From positions 1,302,001 through 1,366,000 of the forward strand of contig JACSVZ010000008.1 in NCBI GenBank assembly GCA_014706295.1: a stretch of DNA of 64,000 bases. Reading direction: 5' to 3'. The translations under genes and the position numbers were made by a program. The stretch comes from Lycocorax pyrrhopterus obiensis. Its lineage: Eukaryota > Chordata > Aves > Passeriformes > Paradisaeidae. Under the pieces are notes generated by a model, which made no database searches, was not told the origin of the DNA, and was given only the letters and a program-made list of their open reading frames with translations. Positions 25,660 to 36,568 of the stretch are shown in pieces (position 1 is the first letter of the stretch; each line of letters starts with the position of its first letter).

Positions 25660-25932
25660 TGCCAAGGTCTGGGCTGGGGGAGCTGTAAAATACCGGGGGG
25701 GGAACACAGAGCACGGAGCTGGAGGGGATCAGGAGTGTCCAGGGGAAATGCTGGAGCAGCCGCGGCCATGGAGCGCTCGGAGAGCGAGGGAGATTCCACG
25801 GATGAGGAGTGCGGCTTTTCGGGAAGCAGCTCTGAGGATGAGGGGGATGAAGGCCAGGGAGTGTCCGAGTCAGTGCTCTCCCCTCCTCCCTGGGGCCACG
25901 GCGGGTGGTGGGCACTGCCAGGAATTAATTAA
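25660..25932 (+). other. GC-rich segment with short acidic ORF
   Basis: This is a CpG-containing island in an otherwise A+T-rich intron. From ATG 25768, in a strong start context (GCGGCCATGG), an open frame of 54 codons begins MERSESEGDSTDEECGFSGS and continues with Ser/Asp/Glu-rich residues before turning into unremarkable sequence and a stop at 25930. It could be a 5' exon fragment, a piece of processed pseudogene, or chance. I found no good GTAAG/GTGAG-type donor in it and do not recognise the protein. Confidence 0.25.
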
Positions 25933-25969
25933 TTCATTGTTAATAAGTTGTATTTTGCACATTGCTCTT

Positions 25970-26790
25970 CTAATAGCAGCCTGTGCGTCCAGTGCTGTTA
26001 AAATAATTCCTTGTATTTAATGAACTTGTAGTAATCAATTACCCGTTGCATTTAATGCAGTGATTACTTTGCAGTTGTTACAATTCCTTGTTGCACTGGT
26101 AGTAGTTACTTTTGCCTTTAAAGCTGTGCACTTGCCGGGAGTAACCTCTGCATTTAATATCTTGCACTGCTAGCAATTAGTTGTTTCATGTATTTACTTG
26201 TAATTAGTGATTCATTTAATGCTGCGCACTGGGAGTAATTACTGGGAGTAATTACCTTTGTTTTTAGTGCTCTGCGCTTGTAGTTATTTTTCATTCAATA
26301 CCATGGTTACTTGTTGCATTTAGTGCCATGCACTTACTTGTAGTAACTGCTGCATTTAATGTCCTGCACTTGTAGTAGTTACTCTTACCTTCAACGCTCT
26401 GCATTTACTGGTAGTAACTTCTGGGTTCAATGCTTTGCACTTGTAGTAATGATTACGTTTAATGCTGTGCCCTTACAGTAATCCCTTTTGTGTTTGGTGC
26501 AGCTCATGTGTAGCAATTACTGGGTGCAATTAATGCCGTGCACTTGTAGTAATTCCTTCTGCATGCAGTCCTGTGCACCTACGAGTGGTTAATGTTTCAT
26601 CTCACACTGCGCACTGGTAGGAATTACTCCTGGACCTGTAGTAATTATTCGTTGCACTTAATATCATGCACTGGTAGCAGTAACTTCTGCACTGAAGTCC
26701 ATGCACTTGTAGTAATTATTTGTTGTGTTTAGTGCCACTTCCTTGTAGTAGTTACTCTGTCGTTTAATGCTGGGCACTTGCTGGTGGTTG
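25970..26790. repeat. ancient degenerate minisatellite, unit about 35 bp
   Basis: The phrase CACTTGTAGTAATTA, or variants of it (CTGGTAGTAGTTA, CTGGGAGTAATTA), recurs about every 32-37 bases, each followed by TTGTTGCATTTAATGCTGTG or similar. I count more than 20 units. Units differ from one another by many substitutions, so the array is old. It lies directly to the right of the GC-rich segment. Confidence 0.85.
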
Positions 26791-26799
26791 CTCTTGCCT

Positions 26800-28044
26800 T
26801 TAATCCCCTCTCAGTAATTTCTTTTCCACTTAATGCCTTGCACGTGGAGTTTTTCATGCCGTGCACTTCCAGGGTTTCATTTGCCTTTAATGCCACGGGT
26901 TCCTGCACTTCCCTGTGCTGCTGCTGGCCAAAGTCACCTTCTAGAAAAGGATGGATGAAGGACAAGACAGCAGAAATCACAAGGGTCCCTCGTACATTAG
27001 AATGCCTAATTTCAGATTTTATTGAAAATGTTTGATCTGAGGCCACTGATTGTATTATATTTTCCTGCTCTGTAATCATCTAAACATAAAACAGTAACAA
27101 TAATCATGTCTCTGATCCATACATTTGAAGGGATAAATGTCTTTTTGTGGCTTCTGGGATAATGGGACGAGTGTGTTGAGTTTTAACTGGAATTAGTGGA
27201 CACCAACAAGTCTGAATTCTCTTTTCAATGGATCAGTATATTGGCAAAAGCTGCCTACAGCCACTTAATGAGGAACTCAATATTGTCCTTCCTTATCCTC
27301 TCTGTATTTACCCACGTTTTAGGAGTTAATAGAGATAATTATCCACTGCTATTCCACTGCTTCTTTCTCCTTGCTTTAAATTAGCACAATGCGATCTATC
27401 AGTGGGGTAAATTAGCACTAATACACACTTAATTCCACTCCTAATAGAGTCAGCATTGCAGCACAGGCTGGAATATTAATGTTCTTCCCTTGTATTTCTG
27501 CTTGCTCTGGTTCAAAGATATGAACATGAAGAGAGCTCCAAAGCAATTAAAGTAAATGAGTGATGACCTCAAAGGGGGAGTGCACGTGCATCACCCTTCT
27601 TTGACCATGGTTTGATACCTCCAGTCTTTAAAAGGCGATTTCTATTCCTAGCAGCACCTGTAAATCTCATTTTCTGCTTCAGTGGGAGCGCAGAGTGGTG
27701 TGCCGGCCTAAGTGAATGAGGGGTGTTTAGAAGAGGGGAGGTCTCTTTTGCTGTGATCCACTTACCCTTGGAACATGGAAAGGCTGGAGGGAATTGGGAT
27801 AAAGTGAACACAGAAAATGCAGCGCGGGCTCTGAAACACTGGAACAACAAATCAACCTGATTAAAATGAATTAAATTGATATTCTTTATTAGTCCTGGAA
27901 TTCTAGTCTGTTATTAACTATATGGATGATGAAAACAGCAGGGAAAAGCCAGAAATTTATTCTCAAAGTGCTTGAAGAAGCCGGTACATTGGAAATCAGA
28001 AGGTTGGCATGGAAATAACTGAAGAAATGTGTTTTTTCTTGCAG
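26800..28044. other. unique intron sequence before exon
   Basis: A few more degraded repeat units may reach about 26900. The rest is A+T-rich unique sequence ending in the T-rich acceptor tract of the exon at 28045. Confidence 0.45.
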
Positions 28045-28110
28045 GGAGGATGTCAGGACAGCCAACGTCATCGCAGCTGAAGCGGTCACTTGTCTGGTCA
28101 TAGACAGAGA
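28045..28110 (+). CDS. PRKG1: PRKG1 internal exon, second half of CNB-B phosphate-binding cassette
   Basis: This 66-bp exon completes a split glycine codon and encodes EDVRTANVIAAEAVTCLVID, then R and the first two bases of an aspartate codon. The acceptor is a T-rich tract ending in CTTGCAG (28044) and the donor is GTAAGT from 28111. The pair Arg316-Thr317 in VRTANV binds the cyclic phosphate and the guanine. The threonine is the residue that makes PKG prefer cGMP over cAMP, since PKA has alanine there. The rest forms the last strands of the CNB-B barrel. The preceding intron is 23.4 kb, the longest complete intron in the window. The exon is too short to be found as an ORF without its splice sites. 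Confidence 0.95.
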
Positions 28111-28289
28111 GTAAGTCCTTCCTTCTGCCTGGGGCTGGGGGGAACTCCAATGTAAACCTTTTCCAGAGCTTAACAAGAGCCTTGGATCATCTTCTCCAGA
28201 GAGGCCTCTTAATTTGGGGTGATAAAGTCACAGATGTGCCCTTGATGAATGGAGGGAAAGTGCCCCATAATCAACGAGACAAAACTCAA

Positions 28290-28640
28290 TGGTGACAATT
28301 AGAATCCCAGAGAGACCAAATGGAAATGAAGGAGGAGCTGGAATTACTGTGCAAAGGGATCTGGGTATTACAGTGGGGCACAGATGGAGTTCACGGCATG
28401 AGAGGCATCAGCTCCTGGCAAGTGTTGGAGCAAGGTGTTATCCCAGTCCACGTGGGGATGGAGGGTCCTTGGGAGAAGGACACAGCCCTGCTCGGAGCTC
28501 TGTGGCTCAGAGGAGATACAGGAGGTCAGGAGAGTAAAATAATAATTTGTACGGGAAGCTTGAGGGAATTAGGGGGGTTTAATCCAGAAAAAACCATGCC
28601 TGGATGCCCCAGTGCTGCAAATCCAGCTGCTCTCTGCAGT
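28290..28640 (+). mobile_element. possible old CR1 remnant
   Basis: GCAAAGGGATCTGGGTATTA followed by CAGTGGGGCACAGATGG resembles the CR1 segment just before the 3' region. The match is weak, so this is a tentative call. Confidence 0.3.
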
Positions 28641-30643
28641 TGCTGGGAATGGGATTCAAAAATGACATAAAAATGACATAAAATGACATAAAAATTGAAC
28701 ATGACCCCTGGGGGAGGGGTTCCAGTTGTGAAGCACTGGCACAGACGAGCAAAAGGCATGGACATACCTTCCATGGGAATCTTTCCATGGGAATGTGGTA
28801 TGGATCCGTGAAACCCACAGAGAGGCTGAACAGGAGCTGACTTTTCACTGCCTCCCCCAGAGTAGGAACTCCAGGGAACCTGCGGGAGGGAGCCAAAAGC
28901 TATGGGAAAATGAGAACAAATTGGAAATGTTGGAAAGGAAAATAAATCCATGGGATTTTTGAAGTATGTGGGACCCAGCGGTGGGCCAGGCGCTTTCAGA
29001 GCAGTGTGGATTGTTGGGGTGTCTGGGCAGGGCCAGGAGCTGGGTCCATGATCCCTGTGGGTCCCTTGAAGTGGTTCTGGAGCCCTCCTTGGGTTCTGGT
29101 GAGAGAGGGGATTCCATGCTCTGGTAGGGCTGATCTCCATCCCCTCAGCCCTGCTGTGACACAGGTGGTTTGTGCTGAGCTCTCTCACAGGCCTCCATTT
29201 CTGGAAATCCAGCGTTCCATAAAGGCTGAGCTGGGGAATTCCTTCAGAAATCCCAGATCTGATTTCTGTTAATTGATTAGTAATTGCAAAACCCGTGGTC
29301 TGTCCATTGAACACAGGTGGGGAACACCTGAGAGCTCCTTTCCCAACCTGGTAGATGAAACACCCACCCTCCCTTCTCGTGCTGTGGGGCAAAGAGAGGC
29401 AGAAGAATTCGATTATTTAGCAAGATAATATTTTAATAATCTTTATACTTTTAAGAATTTGATAATTTAGCGAGCATTCACTCAGAGAAATAAAAAGCAA
29501 CAAGTCATTTATGCTTTTTATTTTTACCCTTTTGCAACAGATATTTCTGGTTTGCACTCTAAGAGTTAAAAACCCCCAAATGATTCAAGTCACTCACTCC
29601 TCATCATTTTCCAGACTGCCTTTCCTTGTCTCCTGTGCCTTTTCCCCAGTATCCAATGCCCTTGAAACAGTAAGGAAGTACGAGTTAAATTTAAACTGAT
29701 GAAGCTGTGGTTAATCTACACCAGAGGTTCTATTAACACTCTGCAATTAGCAGAGGAACACTATTTATAAAATTCTTATTTATAGTGCAAGGAAAGTGAC
29801 CCTATTGACAGCCCTGTTTATAGCTCAGGGCAGGCTCTCCCGTGTCCTGACCGGGGCTGAATTTCGTGTCCCAGCTCCTCCTTAGGCTGGTGTTTTATAG
29901 GAATGACAACAACTGCAGGAGCAAAATTTCATGTGGAGAAAAACTACCAGGACTTGTGGCAATTTGGGGAATTGATGAGGAGAAAGAACCATTTTTTTAT
30001 ATCCAGACATTGGGAGTTTCACACCTTTTGGGTTGTGGAGGTGGATGTGGAGGTTGAGTGACCCAGAAGGTGGCACTGGGAGCAGGGAGTGGGTGTTCCC
30101 TGCAGCTGGAATCTGTTCCATGCAGCAGGAGGGGTGACATAAGTCACTGCAGCTGCCAAATATTTCCTTTTCCCAGACAAGCTCTTTGCTTGATCAGACG
30201 GAACCAGTGGAGCAGCAATTTCCATGCTCTGGGGGCGTCCCCATCTGAAGCAGCTCGGCAAAATTGGTGTTGCAATTTCAAAAAAACACGTGATGGGAAA
30301 AGACCTTTTCCGTAACACATGGAATTCCTGCAGAATTCCAGTCTCACTGACCGATATCACCCATTGGAATTATCTGGTAGCAGAGTAACTCTTCCAACTT
30401 CCTGGTAAAGGCTTCCCAAAGCATCCAAAAATTGTTCCAGCTGCCACACTCCCATCTCATTAACAGAGAGAGTCACACCTTGGTGCCACAGTAAGTTATT
30501 CCTAAGGGAGACGTGAGCCTGGGCTCTGGATTTGCCAATGTTCCCAGCAATTTTAGGGCTGGTTTAGATGCTGCAGAGTTTGTAGTTTGGGGGTGAATAA
30601 TATGGGAAACTTTCTTCAGAGGGATGAGCCAGGAGCTCTGGGC
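28641..30643. other. unique intron sequence
   Basis: Contains a tiny ATGACATAAA triplication (about 28660-28695) and an A+T-rich stretch at 29400-29480. No gene is recognised. A 288-codon open frame on the - strand (29392-28526) has no recognisable domain and overlaps other frames. Confidence 0.4.
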
Positions 30644-30943
30644 AAGTTGGGTTTGAGAAGGGAACTGCTTAAGCTGGGTTTGAGGAGGGAACTGCTTAAG
30701 CTGGGTTTGAGAAGGGTACTGCTTAAGTTGGGTTTGACGAGGGAAGTGCTTAAGTTGGGTTTGAGATGGGAACTGCTTAAGCTGGGTTTGAGGAGGGAAC
30801 TGCTTAAGCTGGGTTTGAGAAGGGTACTGCTTAAGTTGGGTTTGACGAGGGAAGTGCTTAAGTTGGGTTTGAGATGGGAACTGCTTAAGCTGGGTTTGAG
30901 GAGGGAACTGCTTAAGCTGGGTTTGAGGAGGGAATTGCATGAG
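30644..30943. repeat. 27-bp minisatellite with exact 108-bp higher-order duplication
   Basis: Eleven units of the type AAGCTGGGTTTGAGAAGGGA plus ACTGCTT. Units 2-5 (30671-30778) and units 6-9 (30779-30886) are identical base for base, including the diagnostic variants GGTACTGC and CGAGGGAAGT. Unit 10 repeats unit 2. The unit is 9 codons, so both strands stay open (LKLGLRREL on +, QFPPQTQLK on -), but this follows from its length and is not evidence of a gene. Confidence 0.97.
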
Positions 30944-31468
30944 CATGAAAAGCGGGAATGCGTTGCCTAAAAGGATTTCTGGGATTTATAAAATATATAT
31001 AAAATGGCCACAGGGCTGAAGCAGTGGGAGTTGGAAACACCACAAAGGAAGTCAAGCTGGAGCTCGTGATGGGTCTTTAATTTCCAGATGATGTTGGTGC
31101 TGCCTTGCTTTTTAATTTCCTTGTGAAACAACAGGGCTCTTGCAGTCCCAAAAACACCCCAAAGGCACCCCAAAAGTAGTAGAGCTATTTTTGCCAATCT
31201 AGGTAGATGTGCTTTGCTGAGTGCATTTCCAGCGTCCTTTCCTGGTGCGGGAATGAGCAGAATCCTGATGTAACGATGAAAACAACCTGCAGCAAGCATT
31301 TGGTGCATCCCATGGACTTCGTTCCCACTTGTCCTTGTCCTGAAAATATTTGTTATGAAAAGCATCGGCATTTTTTCCATCTTGCAGTTGTGTTTTTGAG
31401 TCGCTTCCTTTACCCGAATAATGAATTTCAGTGGGATTTGGGCCTTAATGCTGTTAATTCTTCACTCT
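30944..31468. other. unique intron sequence
   Basis: No gene or repeat is recognised. Confidence 0.4.
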
Positions 31469-31669
31469 GAGGGTGGGCAGGCCCTGGCACAGGGTGCCCA
31501 GAGAAGCTGTGGCTGCCCCTGGATCCCTGGCAGTGTCCAAGGCCAGGTTGGACATTGGGGCTTGGAGCAGCCTGGGACAGTGGAAGGTGTCCCTGCCATG
31601 GCAGGGGTGGGGCTGGATGGGCTTTAAGGTCCCGTCCAACCCAAACTTTTCTAGGAATTCTGTGATTCC
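31469..31669 (+). mobile_element. CR1 LINE 3' end
   Basis: GAGGGTGGGCAGGCCCTGGC through GGAAGGTGTCCCTGCCATGG to ACCCAAACTTTTCTAGGAAT and TCTGTGATTCC. 5' truncated and close to consensus. Confidence 0.88.
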
Positions 31670-34351
31670 CATTGGGAGCACCATTCCTTTTGGTCCCCCA
31701 AGGAAGAAGACTGCCAGGAAATAACCAAAAAAAACCTTGTGTAATCCTACCCGGTCAGGTGTATTTGAAAGAAAGAACCTGGCAACCGGAAAGAAAGAAT
31801 TCCAAGGAATTTCACATTATCACCAAGATTTCAACATGGAAGGGGAGGAACCGTAATCCAGTAGGGAAAATGAAGTGAGAGGGTGAGAAGGCTGAGGAAA
31901 TGAGGGTGCAGCTTAGGAAGGGACCACAGCATGGGGCAGGCTGGGGACTTCTCCATGCTCAAGCTCCCTGGTGAGTCGGGATGGATTTATCCAGATGTTC
32001 TTCCTGCCAGCCATGGAGCACAGACCCAACCGCGGGCTTACGGAATTGGCTTGGAAACTTCAGCAAAATCCAGTGTTCATGGGAATTGTGAAAAAAACAA
32101 AGTCAGCTGGATCTCTGACCATTCCAAGGAGTTTGGAGAAGCCTTTGGATCCCTGGGGAGCCGGACAGCTCACTGGAATCCCAGCATTTCCTGCTGATCC
32201 AGCCTCCACTCTGGGGACACACATCAATATTCCATAGTCCCTCTCAGATGGCTTTGAGGCATTTCTATTTCCAAGTGCTTTTTTTTTTACAATTCATGGA
32301 CTTTCTGTCTTTAGGACTTGCCTTGACCCTACAGGATCAAGGCTGTTGTTAATGAAGTTTTTCCTGTGGTGACACGGCGGGAATTCATCCTTTGGGAAAA
32401 AAAAACTTCTTGTGGGAGATGCTCCGTGGTGTTGCCTCCAAACTGGTCCAAGCTTGGCCTTGTCGGAGCTCATCCTGCTGAACTTCCAGGCTCCTTGGAG
32501 GGGTTGTTAGATTTGTTCCAGAAGTACAGTTGGGACAAAGTTAACAAATATGTGGTGGATTTGATGGACTGGTCCTTTAGGAACTTGTCTGTAAAAGGTC
32601 TTCTGATAAATATTGTGCAGACACCCCTCGGGCATCTGTTCTGTGGCTCAGTTGGAATAGAGATGCACAGACAGACTTCGCTTGCAGCTCCTTTGTAGGG
32701 AGAGAAAACAGGAGGGAAAGGCTCCAGACTCATTCCTGACATTTGGATCATCACTGGCACCCTCAGGAACAAGTTGGTGCAACTTCATAATTCATTTTTT
32801 TTTTCACACTTACCTCTTGAAACTGAAAAAGTGTTTGAAAGTGTTCGTGGCTGCTCCTGAACTGTCAGAATATTTGCACTGAGGTTGATTCAGGTTCATC
32901 TTTTATTTATATGGGATTTTTTTTTCCCCTCCCTATAATTTATTTATGGCGCCAACAACGTTTTCCTGGAGCTCGGAGGTTTAGCAACACCGTGGGTGCT
33001 GGGAGGACAAAATTGCCTCATGCAAATGGAGAGAGAGGAGCTGATGGATCAGAGCCAGGAAAACTCAAGGCACAGCTGCTGCTGACAGAGAGTTACAAAA
33101 CTACCTGGAATTTACACTAAACGCTGTTTTTCCAGCTTCTCGTCTTCTTCAGCTGCACGTAGCAAGAGGACGCAGTCTTTTTTTAAGGCAACATTTGAAA
33201 TCTTTCAGCTATTTTCTGCTTTTCCACTTTGCATTTTCCATTTTTGTCCGTGTTTCAAAGCCTGGTTTTGCTTTTTATCAGGGAGAGCTGGGAGGTGTCA
33301 ACAAAGGTTATTGGATCAGCCCTCCTGGCAACGGAAATGGGAGAAAAATGAAATAAAAAAGTATTATCCTGGCATGACTGACCCCATATAAGCTGAGCCG
33401 AGCTCTTTCCATGGAGATTTTAGGGTTTGCTGCTTTACTGTTTCTCCCAGTTGGAGCGAAGTTTATCCATGGAGAAAATTGGTTATGAGGAGAGAATAGG
33501 AAAAATGAAGAGAAAAGGCCACGAGGAGAAAAAACCCGAGCAGCTTCTGATTGAATTCTTGGGGAGGTTGGGACTGAGCCGAGACTTCCACAACGTTGAG
33601 ATGGGCAATAAAAAAGGGACTCAAGTGAACTTTAATATCTTGCCCAGTGCTAAGTCTGGCTTAAAATTTTTAATAAAAATTAAGGGTTTTAGAGAAACTG
33701 CTGTTAACTCCTTTCAGTGACTTTTTTTTCTTCGATGTTTCACTAGAAAAGATTTATTTGCCTTGCCAAAAAAAAATGGGGTGTTTAACCCTGCCCCATT
33801 TTCCTAAGCAAACCAAGCCTAAATAGCAATTTAAGCCCTAGGTGATGTCTTATGGCCTTCCAGGATGGTGTTACTGTGTTAATTAATTGCCTGAATGCCT
33901 GTTTGGGGTGCAATTAGGCATGAACACCCCAATCCTGCTTTGCTGTCACTGTCACCTTGCAAGGTCTGGCTTCATCCTGTGGCACATTCCCAGCACCGGG
34001 AAGATAAAACTTGAGGTGTTGAAGGAGCTGAGTTGTTCCTGTTTTCACTGCTGAGCAAGGAATTTGGGGTTGGAAAGATACTCCCATGATTAACATGTCC
34101 CAATATTAAAAATATTAATATTAATAATTACCAGCCTGGTTAAAAACCTCTAACACGACTTTATGTGAGAGCAAAGGGCTCTGGGCCTTGTCTTCCTCAT
34201 TAATGAATTCATTAATTTGCTTTCCCTGGGCTGCAGAAATGATTTCCTTGATTGTTTGATTTCAAATATCATGAATTAAGAGGAGTGGGAGACTGTGGGA
34301 ATTGGTGTGGGCAGAGGGCATTTCCTGAGCAGTAATTCCCAGCAGAGAATC
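31670..34351. other. unique intron sequence
   Basis: No gene or repeat is recognised. The stretch includes A+T-rich blocks near 33200-33400 and 34100-34150. Confidence 0.4.
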
Positions 34352-34492
34352 CCAGGGTGGCTGAGGCTGCAGGGAGCAGAGAGGGCACCTGGTGGCACCT
34401 CCCTGCTGCAGCAGGGCCATCCCAGAGCCCAGGGCACAGCACTGTGTGCACACAGCTCTGGAACAGCCCCAGGGAGGAGAATTCCTCTGGAA
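34352..34492 (-). mobile_element. CR1 LINE 3' end, subfamily shared with 8596 and 61254
   Basis: GCACCTGGTGGCACCTCCCT, then GCAGCAGGGCCATCCCAGAG and ACAGCTCTGGAACAGCCCCA. The reverse complement matches 9130-9260 and 61265-61380 almost base for base. Confidence 0.82.
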
Positions 34493-35241
34493 AAGCCCTT
34501 GCAGCAAATCCAGATCCAAACCCCCTCTCCCAGCTGCCCCATAGCAACGGGGAAATCCAGCTTTTTCCAGTAGGATAATTGGGCCTCCCTTGGCTCTGCT
34601 GGAAATGCTGTCCCCGCTCTGCACACGCCCATGGGGTACATTCCATAGGGTCAGGCATCTCCTGGTGCAGCAGGACCCCGAAGGACCCGCTCAGGACTAG
34701 CAGCGTGTCTGAGCCACCCGGGGTCCCACCGCTTCCGTCCCAGGAATCTCCCTGGCTCACCCGTGCCCGGCAGGAGATTGCATTTCCCCTGGATTTTCCT
34801 CACCTGCTCAGTGCCATTAATTCTCTTTGATCCTATAAATCCTCCATTTAAATACCCCTGTTCTTGTTCCTAAAGTCAGAAATGTGGCCCTAAACAGGGA
34901 TTTCATTTTCTTTCTTTTTTTTCAAAGTTTCCATTCATTTTTTTGTCCACTTAGAGCAATTCCTGTTCTTCAGCTCTGTGCTTCGTGCCTCAGGAGTGTC
35001 AGGAGCACAGAGCAGCCGGAGGAATTGCAGGGTTTTCATTTATAAAGCTGTGACCTTAAGGCAGAGATCAGTCAAGATTGCAGCAGTTCATCCTTGCAGA
35101 TTTTTCTCCCTTGAAAAAAAAAACCTGCGTGTGACAGACCCACTGGGAATATTGGAACTGGATAGCAGAAAGTAGCTTTTCACCTGAATGTGTTTGTTTG
35201 AAGGCATTCACTGATTTCAGTGATTCATTTCTGGTTTTTCA

Positions 35242-35445
35242 TGGAATCCCAGAATGGTTTGGGATGGAAGGGATGTTAAGGATCACCTCATTCCACTATC
35301 CCAGGCTGCTCCAAGTCTCACTCAACCTGGCCTTGGACACTTCTCTGCCACAGCTTCTCTGGGCACCCTGTGCCAGGGCCTGCCCACCCTCCCAGGGAAC
35401 AATTCCTGCCCAATATCCAACCTAAGTTTCCTCTCTTTCAGTTTG
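35242..35445 (-). mobile_element. CR1 LINE 3' end
   Basis: Reverse tail GGAATCCCAGAATGGTTTGG, then GCCACAGCTTCTCTGGGCAC and CCAGGGAACAATTCCTGCCC. It contains an internal deletion relative to other copies, between CTTGGACACTTC and the GCCACAGCTTC segment. Confidence 0.85.
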
Positions 35446-35840
35446 CACCCTCCTCGATGTGTTTTTGGATGCTGTTTCTCTAAAGATGAAGAAGCTGGGA
35501 TCCAGAAATGGAAATGTTGCTTTGGAAGCAGAGGGATTTAGAGGGTTCCTGGGTGGAGGGCAGGGATGTGATGGTTGAGGTGCCACCACCAGCCACGTTG
35601 GCACATTTACTCTGAAACTTCTACTGCAGGGTGAAAACCTTCAGCAGCCATTTCAGTGGGCTGGATAAATACCTTGGGATCTTCTCGGCGTCGGTTTTGG
35701 TGTCTCTGGCATTTCCGAGGCCGTGTTTCCCCGCGGATTCCCAGCCCTGGGCCTGGTGGGTCACTGGCACCGTGATCCGGCCTTGATTGCTGCCAAAGAG
35801 CCACACCGGCTTTCTTGGCTCCCAGATCTTTCCAGCCATG

Positions 35841-36033
<193 letters not shown>

Positions 36034-36363
36034 TAAGTGGCTGTTCCTTGTGCTCAGCAGAGAACCTCAAACTTGTGTTTGTTGATGGTGCACTGGAATT
36101 CCCAAAAAACCCTCCTTGTTCTCCACACAATGATACAAAACAGCTTAAAAGGGAGAGACTCCTCCTCTGCATGGAGGAATTTTCCTCCTCGTGAGTCCCT
36201 GGTTCCCCTGTGGGTGTGGAGATGGGTCTCCTCTGGTCAGGGCCCAAAGCCAGGTTGTCCCATGGTTCTCCTCAATCACAATATTTGAGCCCACAGAAGT
36301 GGATCTTCCAGAAATCCTCTTGAACTGTTGTGAGGTGAGAAACTCCAGATCTTGGAATTGCAC

Positions 36364-36568
36364 TTGAGGGAAGTGTTGTTGAAGGAATTGTTGTTGAGGG
36401 AATTGTTGAGGGAATTGTTGTTGAAGGAATTGTTGTTGAGGGAATTGTTGTTGAGGGAATTGTTGAGGGAATTGTTGAGGGAAGTGTTGTTGAAGGAATT
36501 GTTGTTGAAGCAATTGTTGTTGAAGGAATTGTTGTTGAGGGAATTGTTGAGGGAATTGTTGTTGAAGA
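36364..36568. repeat. 12/15-bp minisatellite, GTTGTTGAGGGAATT family
   Basis: Two unit lengths alternate: 15 bases (TTGTTGARGGAATTG) and 12 bases (TTGAGGGAATTG), in the order 12-15-15-12-15-15-15-12-12-15-15-15-15-12. All lengths are multiples of three, so the + frame reads RELLLKELL repeats and the - strand a Gln/Phe-rich peptide. The array lies about 330 bp downstream of the PRKG1 exon and is intronic. Confidence 0.95.

Noticed and set aside
30644..30943. CRISPR-like regular repeats
   Set aside because: Units are contiguous with no unique spacers, and the sequence is a vertebrate intron.
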